Translations under genes and position numbers: made by a program | Notes under the pieces: generated by a model | Databases searched by the model: none | What the model was told of the DNA's origin: nothing | The model's input: only the letters and a program-made list of their open reading frames with translations | DNA from: Marisa cornuarietis | Lineage: Eukaryota > Mollusca > Gastropoda > Architaenioglossa > Ampullariidae | Assembly: GCA_004794655.1 (NCBI GenBank) | Contig: SMMW01000003.1 | Coordinates: 15,767,501-15,831,500 of the forward strand | Reading direction: 5' to 3' | DNA: 64,000 bases | In this document: piece after piece, positions 24,033-35,400 of the stretch | How positions within the stretch are numbered: position 1 is the stretch's first letter | Layout of the letters: the number at the start of each line of letters is the position of its first letter

Positions 24033-24600
24033 CTAACACAAGATCACAGCCAGTATTATAAAGTGAATGGCAAGTGGAATGAATGAGTTGGGGTGACGAT
24101 TGGTTCTGCATACAGGTATCATGTACCTGTGACCAGACTGCAAGAGAGAACTCGCATGCCAATACATGATCAGAAATAGGATACACGATGCCTTCCTAAG
24201 GATTTGCTAAATACTAGACTGCCAAATCCCTCTGCCTGGTTTGAGTGATCTTGGAACAGATGTTAACAAGGAGACAAAACTGTTCTTGCTCCCTGGGGAG
24301 AGACTGTGGAACCAAGAGATGAAAGAAAAAGTGATGAGACTTTTAATGAAGGACTGATAGAACCAAGTGAAAATGACAGAGTTGACAGAGAAAGATCTAA
24401 GTTTCTGTAGAGCACAGGCATTGCTGGATCTTACGGAGGATAATGTTAGCGTTCACGTCCCATTTAACCAGGTTATCGAAGATAGTGCCTAAATATTTAT
24501 GAGTTGACTATCTCGATGGGATCATCATGGATAGTACTGATGAGAAATTCTGATCTGTACAGGGCATGACAAAAGATGACATATATGGATTATCATAGTG
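24033..24600 (-). mobile_element. Non-LTR retrotransposon 3' ORF fragment
   Basis: The minus strand encodes KYLGTIFDNLVKWDVNAN (RT/post-RT block, near 24500) and ends with SGHRYMIPVCRTNRHPNSF at about 24120-24075, followed by an in-frame TAG at 24033-24035. This CRTNRHPNSFIP-type ending is common at the C-terminus of RT proteins in invertebrate and fish LINEs. Intervening frameshifts and stops make it a relic. It lies just upstream of the minus-strand gene. Confidence 0.75.
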
Positions 24601-25900
24601 GGGAAATATGACAAATCACTTTGCAACAACGACAACCAACTTTAAACCACAAACTTTATCGAAGGAAAATCATGGATGTAAGGATGTGGTATTATTTACC
24701 TTAGCTAGTTACCTCATTCAATTCTCAACACAGACTTTTATGATCTCAGAACACGTCTGTGGTTTTCTCAATCTGTGCGTGAGAGACAGCTGAACTGTTC
24801 TGTTTTATATCACTTATTATTTAGACTCACAACTACTTCATGAACTTTTCTAGAAGTTTGGGGGGTTTTTTTTGGATGCAGTTTTATCCTAGTACATGAT
24901 TATCACAGCGAAAAAGCCACTTTTTTCCAAAAATGTAGTTCCAATAACAGGATATGACACTTCTAATGGTACTAAGATTTACATCAATCCAATTTCAATA
25001 GTAAATCGATTGGGTTACAAAAGAAATTACTTGTAAACAAGTTTTGGTTTAGTCACTGATGTAGTTGACGTTTCGCGGGGTTGCACGAAAAAGAAATTTC
25101 AAGATAAAAGAGCTAAGAGGGAAAGGCAACTCATGAATTTTAACGAGTTATGGAAAGAAAAAAATCTATAAAAAATATATCCTTTTAACTCAAGTGTATA
25201 TAACATGTAATTTCTTGTTAAGAAATAAAATTACAAAATATGTCTTGATTTTGACAAATATTTTAGAAGACGCGAGACTTTCTCTTTTTAAGTCTCTACA
25301 CAAAATTAATCAGATGGAACGTACATTTCGAGTCTTACATAGTCTCGTTCACTTTGAATGCAGTTGCAAAACGTGATGATTCGAAAGTGTGCCTCCGCTT
25401 ATGTGTTAAAACTACTACAGAAATTTTAAAATAAAAAATTATGCATTAACCTTCGGTATTAGAGGATCACCTCTGCCCTCCAACAACCATTGATAAGCCG
25501 ACCCGCGAAGTGCCTTACGGTGGAAACACTCATCCCAGCCGACGTCAACAACAAAAAAACCTTTTTCCTTCTCTGGATGATTTTTACCCTTTCAGCTAAT
25601 CCCATGCTACGCCTCGATCATACCCAGTACCCGATTAGGATTTTAATTTGGGTGCTTACAACTTCAATAGCCGACCCCTGTGTCGGCAAACAGTGAAGTA
25701 TACTCCTTGGAGACCCGTTTCCCGTAAAACAGAAGTAAAACAATATAGAACCTAATAGATACCGAAGGAGGAGACTAACATTATTTCATAACGTGTAATA
25801 TGTCAATATATTTTTGAACAATGGCAGCGCGTCTGTGGAAACCTATCCACTGTAAGAAATCGCTGTCGCTGACTTCCGTGTGCGAGGCCGGCTCGGACCA
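24601..25900. other. Intergenic between divergent genes, 5' side
   Basis: No gene is recognised. One or more non-coding 5' exons of the minus-strand gene probably lie here or up to about 26200, but no donor or acceptor is decisive (CCACC|GTAAGG on the minus strand near 25512 is one candidate). Confidence 0.35.
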
Positions 25901-25954
25901 ATGAGGGCTTCAACTCGGTTGTATTGACCTACATACTCCATGTGAAGTTTCCTT

Positions 25955-25975
25955 GGATTCAAGATGGTGGCGCAG
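25955..25975 (+). promoter_or_regulatory. YY1-like site in shared promoter region
   Basis: CAAGATGGTGGC at 25960-25971 is one base from the YY1 consensus CAAGATGGCGGC, which is typically found near the start sites of housekeeping genes. It lies between the divergent genes and about 170 bp upstream of the inferred 5' exon donor of the ZDHHC gene. Confidence 0.45.
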
Positions 25976-26141
25976 GTTTCTATCGGACGAAAATATCTTT
26001 CTCTGTTCTCTTTGCTTTTATAGTAGCTCGAACACAACAGCCATAGCGTCTACCTGCCGTGAAGAATGTTACTAAGTAAATTTAAGGGCTTTCCGTAGTG
26101 TAGCCAAGAAGGACTTGTGGTCCCAACCTCAAACAAGCGCA
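25975..26141 (+). other. Probable non-coding first exon of the ZDHHC gene
   Basis: A strong donor GCA|GTAAGTT lies at 26141/26142, downstream of the YY1-like site. The next acceptor, CTGTCTCAG, sits directly before the coding ATG at 26478. The 5' limit of the exon is not visible. It holds a short upstream ATG near 26067 that stops after a few codons. Confidence 0.45.
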
Positions 26142-26409
26142 GTAAGTTGCCAACATGGAATTTTAAATTATTGTCTGTTTTTGTCATTTACAGCGGTGTG
26201 ATACTCATTTACCTTGTGAAGTTGTCCCCCTCTCTCTTACACATACACTCTCACAAACACACACACACACACACACCTATACCCACCCCCTGACCGTCAT
26301 TTATTGTTGCTCTCATCTTGCTTTTTACCTTTTATTTAGTTTTGGTCATCTTATCTATCTTATTGCTTTGGGAAGCAGAAACATCCATTACTGGTGTGTA
26401 TAGATAGGT

Positions 26410-26412
<3 letters not shown>

Positions 26413-26450
<38 letters not shown>
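26413..26450 (+). repeat. (GT)n microsatellite before coding exon 1
   Basis: About 18 GT units end 27 bases before the ATG-containing exon of the ZDHHC gene, inside the polypyrimidine/branch region of intron 1. An opposite-strand (AC)n run lies at about 26257-26276. Confidence 0.9.
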
Positions 26451-26455
<5 letters not shown>

Positions 26456-26477
26456 TGTAATGCAACCTCTGTCTCAG

Positions 26478-29400
26478 ATGAGAGGTGTGGAAGAAGATCT
26501 GAGAACAGAAGGCAGTCGCAGGAATGGATGGTCCCTACCTTTACATCCTCTTCAGGTTGGAGGATGGGTAGCTGTATTGTTTTTCATTCTGGCATACTTT
26601 GGCACCATGGTGCCAACTTTGCCCAACAGCTGGCAGCTTGCAGGATATATTGTATCCTTTACAGGGAGAATATTATAATTTTTGAGAGGTAACTACAAGA
26701 AATATATTATTTTGGTTCATATTTCATTCTATTTATAAATAAAGTTTTCATTTTATTATTCAGAGTATTTAGAAAACCAATGGTGTTTGGGATCCATCCG
26801 TGTATGTGTGTATTTTCAAATAAATTTGTGTGCCTGTTTATGCATGCATGGATGTGTGTGTGTGTGTGTGTGGGCATGCACGGGCATACATATGCACATA
26901 TGTTTGTGAAAGAGAGAAGAGAAAGATTATAAAAATAGAACAGTGGGGGTTACATATAGCATGACTGATATTGCTAAAAATCTAATAATGAGTGTCAAAG
27001 TTTTACTGAACACAACTATGTTAATTGTATCATACTTAAGCATTCATTATGGTTTTAAAGGATCAAATTTTCAAAGAAAAAAAGATTATCAGATTGCTAC
27101 TGTCTTAAGTATATTTTGCTGTTAGACACCATTTTTACTCCTTTTAGATCCTACAGCGTGTTGCATCAGTGACTACAAGTTATCCCTAACCTTGGACTAG
27201 ATAAATGGACTAGCAAGTGTTGCTGTGGGTTTCACTTTATTCATGGCCACCACAATCAATCCTGCAGATCAAGCCATAGTGTCCAAGAGATCAACACAGT
27301 CTGCTAGTCGACTGGGTCATTCTAAGCATTCCCATGCTATCCAGAACCAACATTGTTATTTATGTGAAGTTGATGTGTTAGTGATTGCTTTTTATATGCA
27401 TTTATTTCTATACATATGAAAATGAGTGAACAATGACTTTGTGTGTGTGTTTGTGTGTGTGTGTGCACGTGCGTAAATGTGTGCAGGCACTCATATACTA
27501 ATTTATCATCAGTTATATTAGAAATTGTGTACAAAAATATAATTACTCTTAAAACCATGATCAGTTAAAGTGTTAAATGTAAATATTATAGTAAACACTG
27601 GCTAATCATTTCCAGCTGATGTTTGCACTCATTTACTCCTCTCATGTTTGTATACTTTTCTGATCATGATGAATGTCAGGATTTTTTTAGATCTTGATTA
27701 CAAAAAACTGTAAAGATAACATGGTATGTTATTTCATGAAAAATTTTAATCGGAAATTATGCATGTTTAACAGCTATTTTCTTCCATCTTGCAGAGGCCC
27801 AAAATCTAAGCATTGCCGTGCATGCAACAAATGTGTTTCTGATTTTGATCACCATTGCAAGTGGCTGAACAATTGTGTTGGTGGACGCAACTACAGGCAA
27901 GTGATATATATCAGAATCTGTTTTATTTGTGTGTCCCACTTTATATGTTTGTATGTGCGAGTGATAGAGAGGGAGCCAGACTGGCAGACATTAAATTGTC
28001 CTGTCACTACTGCCTTTGTTTTTTTTTTTTGAAAAACAGTGAAAATTCTGGTAAATAATGAGGTTAAATGTGTCTAAATCTATACCTGGGTCACTTTCTA
28101 GTGTCGGTGTGAGCTGCAGGGACATTGTTTTGAGAGGATGCTGAGTATCACTACACATTCTTCAATGTCTGTAGCATCTGTGATTGTATTTTTAAAATAT
28201 CTTTTGACAGGTGGTTTCTGGCCTCTTTGGTGATGGGTACATGTGGAACACTGCTAGTTGTGGTTGTTGGTCTGACACAGTTCATCAGTTTTTTTGTTGA
28301 TAAACAAAATGGCAAGGTCCTGCTGCCTTATATTGGTAACTACTGCATTTGTATGATTCGAGACATTGCATTGAAATACGCATTTAAGGTTATTAACAGT
28401 TTCTTTTCATTAAGGTTACGACAGTTACATTTTGTGTTTAACTTCAATGAATATTGCATAATGAACCTTTTTCCTGCATCTTTTATTCAAATTAGTAATA
28501 GTGAATATTTTATTTGATTTCCTTTAAATTTATCATGCTGTGTTCATCTTTTACCAGATTTAACATCACTATCATGCAGTGTTCATTTTATTTTTAATGG
28601 AGTTTGGTATAGATGTTTCTTTCTTCTTTGTTGCAGTTCTAAGGAAAGAGGGCAGAAGTAAGTGTGGTTCATATTTATCAAATTTACCAGCAGTTGGATG
28701 TGTTAGATATACTTAACATGCAGCTTGTTTTCTTTTAATATTAACTCCTAAGAAATATTTCTCTGAGGACTATTCTGCCTAAATTATTGCTTTAAGGTTC
28801 TAAACAGGTTACTTTAGCAAAATGATGGAGAGATACAAGGAATGAAAGTGGCATAATTTTTTTTATCTTGAACGTGTAAATCATAAGCACATCTAGAGTT
28901 GTTAACCTGGATAAAACTGCATTTCTTCGTGCTTTAAAGATAAATATTTTCAGAAAAGTGTTTTTGCTTGATTTTCAGGTAATGACACAGCTGGTGAGCA
29001 AATCTTTTTACCCAGCCTCCATGTTTAAATGTCAAGAGTACTCTTGGGGGTAAAGGGAGAATTTTCATGAGATGGCATGTACTGTCACTTGAGGGTTTTG
29101 ATACCTTGATTACTGTTTTCCTACTTTTCTGCTACATATATTTACCTGATAGTCTGGTGACATTTAATATAACAGATAGCTATTTCATTTTAAGTAAGAA
29201 ATTTAGGAGGAGAATTTAGGTATTTCTATATCTAATCATGCCTAATCATGTGGATTAGGTGAGAGGGCACTGGCTTTTGAGTACAGGAGGAGATAAGCAT
29301 TGCAAGGCAACCAACCTAAATGCATACCTTTCTGTCTCTCACTTGCTCTTTCTCCCTTTCTCTAATATATTGTCCTGCTTTGCTGGGATATAGCCATAGG

Positions 29401-32400
29401 TGCTGGCTCAGCATGAAACTCCGATATGCCCCCATCTTCAGATTTGTAAACTTATATTACCTGGCATCTTTCTCAGGAGGTTCATATGTATGTGTGAGAG
29501 GGTGTAAGTGGGGGGGGGGGTGTTGAATGTCAAGAATGGGTATGTATCTCTGCATTATATGTTTGTATGTGTGTGTGTGTATATATATATATATTTGTAG
29601 ATATGCTGTATATTATGTTTGTATGTGTGTAGTGATTGTGAGCCAAAGAAAAATTTCTGTTTTGGACTATGTCTTGTAGAACAATTAAGTTTGATTTGAT
29701 TTGATTTGATCAAAATTTTCTCTGCATAGTACATTTGTAAAATTTGGAGCCATGAGCAACACATCTCTTAACAGGTATTTTGCCCATTAAAACATTAACA
29801 TGAAAAATGGTCTGGAGCAAAATGTAAAACATAGACTATATCCTTCCCGAAGTGTAAAGGAGTTATCATGAGAAGAGATGTGAATTTGCATAATACTTCA
29901 ACAAACACACAAATATACACACACACTTAATGCTTTTGTTTTTATGTATGTATTTATGGAGATTGGGTGCATTGTACAGAATTCCGCATCTTGAACCAGC
30001 AAGTGACCGGTGAGGGGTGGCTGATCTTAACAGGGATCACAACACTGTTGGCAGCTGTTACTTTAGCATTGCTTGTCCATCTTCTCTTCTTCCATTTTTG
30101 GCTTAGTAAGTCCAGAAAAGATTTGCTGCAGATTCTTTCAACTATAATTTTTGTTAAACAGGCTTTGTTCATCATAATTTCCAGTAACGGTCATGACTGT
30201 TATGCAATATTTTAGAACTCAAGAATTAAAAAGATATGTGTATGTTTGTCTGAAAGAGTGTATGTGGGTGTATGTTGAGTAAACAAAATAGAATGTATGT
30301 GTGTGTTATTCAGTCGTCCCTTAACTGGTTCCAGTTGAAGAATGGTTATGCTGATCCTCCAGTACTGTTTGTTGAGAGGAACAACTGGCTAGACACATTT
30401 AGGCTTTTCTTGAGCGGTGGTGGGCAGGTCTTGCATGGAATGACCAGTGCAGTTCTTTACATTTACTGGTCTACCTCTGTCTACCAGCATTGACTACCCT
30501 TCATAAGGTACCCAGAAAAATGGTTTTGGACAGGGTGTTGCATTGTGTAACATGGCCAGACCAGACCCGCTTGCCCTGCTTCATTGTTGTGCAGAGAGGT
30601 TCCTGGTGTCCTACAAGGGTAGTGACCATGCCATTGGTTTTATGTTCTCTGTGTAAGATTCAGAGCAGCCTCCTCAGGCACTTGTTCTTGAATACCTGGA
30701 TTCTTCTCTCCATATTGACAAGCAGAGTCCACATTTGACATTCCTACAGTAGGATTGCAATTATGAGGGACTTGTACAGTCCGTACATGGTAGTAAACCT
30801 GATGGTGTTGCTGTGATACATCACATCCAGCCTTGCCATGGCTGTTGTTACTGTGTGAATATCTGCCATGGCTGCTGTTACTATGTAGATGTCTGCCATG
30901 GCTGCTGTTACTGTGTGGATATCTATCACGGCTGCTGTTACTATTTGGATATCTGCCATGGCTGCTGTTACCATGTGGATGTCTGCCATGTAGCTACCGT
31001 CTTTGGAAAGGGTGAGTCTCAAGTACTTAACGCTGTCCACCTTCTCGAGCTGTACTTTGTTCATGAAGATCTTTGCTTTGCCATTGATGTTGACTATGAC
31101 TTTGCTCGTCATTCCAGTCTCTTTTTCATATTCATTTAAATTGTCAGTCAGTCTGTTGGTAATGTCTTGTAGTTTGCTGTTCTTGCCACCTTATTGATGC
31201 AGTTTGCAAAGCATAGTATGTGGGCCTCCCACCGATGGAAATGGAGGTGTGATGGTCAGGAAGGGTTTCCTGCATAATGTTTTCCAAAAATAATGTTGAA
31301 CAGTACTGGTGATAAGATGCACTCATGATGCACACCTTATGTTGTGAGCCACTCTGGTTATCCAGGAACACTTTGGTCATTGAACTCTCGTACAATGCTT
31401 CAACGAGATGAACATGATCCACTTTGAGGTTGAATTTTCACATCATATGCTAAAGCCTTTCATACCAGACTGCTAAAAGTGTTTTTTTCAAGTCAACAAA
31501 GTGGTGGAAGAGATCCTACTGGGGCTGTAGAGGTTTTTCCATCAGGATGCAGCAGTTGAAGATCTGTTCAACTCATCTCCTACCCAATCTGAAGCCAGCC
31601 TGTCCTTCTGCTACCATTTCTTCCATGGTGCTCATGCAGTTCTGGATTACTTTCTATCCATAACACTCTCTGTGGGCTTATACACTTGGTGGCGCCCATC
31701 CAAGTGAGACCATAGCTGATAGCCTTCATCCAAAGGTTGCCTGGTCACCAAAATGGTGGACACTTGGCTTTTGCCAGTAATTTCGTTATAGAAAGCCTTC
31801 GCCCAGTGAGTCCATGCTGGCATAATGATTTACTGAAAGGGTTATAAGCCTTTTTTCTTTCCCAAGATTACCCACAGTACCCTGGCTAGGTTGGTTGTAG
31901 AGTAGGGAAGAGCAGCATTCTAAAGTAGAGTTCTGTGCCACTGCATTCCACCATATAGGGCTCGTGTCTGAGGGACACACACAGCTCCTTATTGACTAGG
32001 TGAATCCCACGCAGAGTGAACACCATTACCTTCGCTGTTCAGGGAGAAGGGAGAAACTAGCATTTGAGTAGCTTTACTTTGCTTGTTGCCCAGTGGGCAA
32101 AGACATCTATATTTTCCCCTATATGTCTGTGTTTAAGTATAAATATGTGTGTGAGATGGAGAAATAATGTGACTAAATGAGTGAGTGAGAAAATGAATAA
32201 AACATGTATCTGTTTTTGTCAAGTAAATGTAGGAAATGTTTACCCTTTACAGTGTACAAAGGCTTGACAACCTATGAATATATTGTGATGCTGAGAGAAA
32301 AAGATGGATATCATGAAGCAGATGGTCAAAAGCAAACATCAACATCAAATGCTCGTCCTTCACTGACCATCAAGGTTAACATTCTGTGTGTTCTTTATTT

Positions 32401-35400
32401 TTTAGAACTAAAACAAAGGTTAGCGCAAAGAGTGACCTGAAAATGGGAATTTTCCAGGCAGTTTGGTTATCTATTAAAAATACACTTGTGTAAATTTTCG
32501 AAGAAAAAATTTCATCTCTTAGAAGAAACACAATTAAGGCATTTAGCTGTATTCTAATGATTTCATCAGAATGTTCATTATGCAAATGTGTACATTTAGG
32601 ACACAATTTATTTTATACAAATATAGAGCCATTACTATGCTGTAGATGCATGTATGACATTCCATTAGAAAAGAAAAAAATCCAAAAAAATATACATTCA
32701 CACGAATAGAGAACAAACTGTGGATATAGATTTCTCCACTTACATTATGTTTACCACATTTAAATCCAGATACATCTCATTTCTTTGCAGAAAAGCATTG
32801 CATTTGAAAAATTACAGGAAAGATAAAATTCAGACCATCTAAAATTGATTTTGTTTAAATGACCACAGCTCATGTACAGTGCTGTGCAGTCATCACTAGC
32901 AATAATAGTATGGCATGTTGTGTATCTGTAGGAGCAGCGTGGAAGAGCTAGTACTAAAAATGTGAGTGTATTTTGAAAGCATCAATAGTAAGTGTAGAAC
33001 TGACTTTGGTTGTAGCACATCTGAATTTCTGAAGCATTAGAGGCTCATTATATTAGTGTCTGGTGCCAGACAGAATATGTGTTAACCTGTATTAAACCTG
33101 CTTATCATCATTTGATGAGAAGAATTTTTATTGCATTACTCTAACCATTATGGATTTGGGAATCGCTCTTTCTTGTGGTTGTTGGCTGCTGTCACCATTT
33201 GTCCAACCTTTGTTGTTGTTTGCTAGCAGAGAATTGTTATTTCTCATTTTTCTTTAGCAATATATACAATAATAAAGTATGTTAGTAATGTATTCAAGTT
33301 TTGAAACTCTTAAGGTGGACTTGGTTTTGCTTGCTACAGCTGCCTGTATCACTGTCATTTTAATATAGCATGATTTTTAAGCATGCCGTTTTTTTTGAAG
33401 CTCCTTTTTCTTGCATAGGCTTGTAAATACAGATCTTCTGTTTTGATGAATAACATAACAAATATTGAGAGAAAGAGATGAATGGATGTCAGTAACTGGA
33501 TGACCTCAAAACTAGGGCATAGGAAACAATTGTTGTCATATCATATATCCCTGTGGATGCACTAGGCTGAAGAATTTGGTCTTGTCTTAAACAACATGAT
33601 TAGTGAACTTATTATGCTGAATCTGCAGTGAAACACCTTTTTTTCCTGTTTGTTTCTTTTTCTTTTTGAATAACAAAAATTATCATCTTTTAGATACAAG
33701 GATATGGGCTGAATAACATGAAGAGAAAATGGGTGTATTTAATACTACTAATATTTGCACAGTAAGGTCAAAGGTTAAGTGTACAATGTTAAGGATTAAC
33801 ATACTTTGAAAGAGATGAAAGAATGAAAACCAAGCCTGATGCTACAGTATTTCAGGATAATGATGCTTACATCCTTAAAGCCTTGTTCATGCAAAAATTG
33901 CAAATGGTCATACCTTGAAATGGTCTTGTGTTTGAACAGGCCAACAAAGTCACACCCAGCAAAAACCCTTTAGACGGAAAGGAAAGCCAGGACTGTACCA
34001 GGTATGCCATTGATTATAGCAACTGGCCAGTGATAAGTAGCATGCATTGCACAGTAGATAACTGACACAAAGTATAGACTATGTATATAAAGGTGTTACA
34101 GTACATATTATCTAACTCAATAATTCATGTAACATTTGCACTTCATGTAGCATTTAGTTTGCACAATAGAGTGCATACACATGTAACCAGGTAGCCTACC
34201 ACATGACACATGCTTGCACACTCTTTGTCAAGATAACACTCAACACAGTTTGTAGGTTGTTAATACCTTTATTATGGCTACAGCTTGCTGGCTGCCTGTG
34301 ACCACCACTAAGCAGGGTAAACTTTAAGCAAACTTACCTCTTCAAAGGTTAAATCCTCAACCAGGCTACTGGTTGAGATGGCAATGATTTCTGCTGGCGG
34401 TGTTGTGGTTTGTGTCTGGCTCTCTCCAGGCTTCTCTGATGAATTTTTCCCTGCCACTGGCTGGTTGGTTGTTTGATTTAGTAGGAAAGTGCTTCCACCT
34501 TGAAGTGATTTCACACTGTAGAGGGGGCAGCATGGGGAACTCGAGGACAGGTGTCTTGGTTCTGAAAATATAAAGTGGTATCCAGATCCCACAGATGTTT
34601 TACCCCTGGAGGCATAGTTAAAAGTGAGGGCAGTGATGCTCTGGGATAAGGAACCATGAAGTAGTGTCCACAGAGTCTAGACATCACATTGTAACCATGA
34701 GGTGTTTCCTTAAGTTTCCCATTTTGCCCTTGATGAAATGACTTACTCTTGCTTCAAAACTACAGCCTTGCCTGGAGGGCTGTTGTACCATGAGTGTCCG
34801 CAAGACAATGCTGATTGTGCTGCTGGATTCCAAATTGGTGGAGGTTGGGTGTGGCCTTTCATCCTTTCTGGAGCAAAAGAAACTTGCGCGTCAATCGGCC
34901 TTCAGCTGGCATCCAAGCCAGCTTCTACCCCACATAGATGATACACAGTGAAATAGAGTGCTAAGTACAACAGCTCACAGTAGGCACTATGGAATGAAGA
35001 CCATTGCATCAGTCAAGGTTGTTTTTTATGATAAATAACTTGAAATGTATGTGGGTTCAAATATTTTACATCTTTAGTATGGTGTTGCTGCCCTAATGCC
35101 TACATTTATTGTATCATGTGGAGAATATGTGTCACTTCAAAATCACTTTTTTCAAAATAAGGTTTAAGGATTTGAATTAGCTTTGTATAATTTTTTTTTT
35201 ACCATACATCTGCATTAAAATTCTAGGAGTGAAAAGGAACTGGTTGAATACCACCATGCACTGGAACAGGCATGTCAGACAGAAGGAGGGGAGACTCCCC
35301 CACCATCCTCCTCTCCTCTTCACTGGGGAGAAGGAAAAGGCGTGAGTACATGTTGAGTGACTGCTTGCAATTTGCATTTTCATTCAGTTTAGAAAATAAG

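Noticed and set aside
24608..24793. Possible 5' coding exon of the minus-strand or ZDHHC gene
   Set aside because: It has no splice sites in compatible phase and no similarity to either family.
30813..31139. Cys/His-rich plus-strand ORF with [10 protein letters not shown] repeats, looking like a zinc-binding repeat protein
   Set aside because: It is the antisense reading of a 30-bp minisatellite within a retrotransposon relic.
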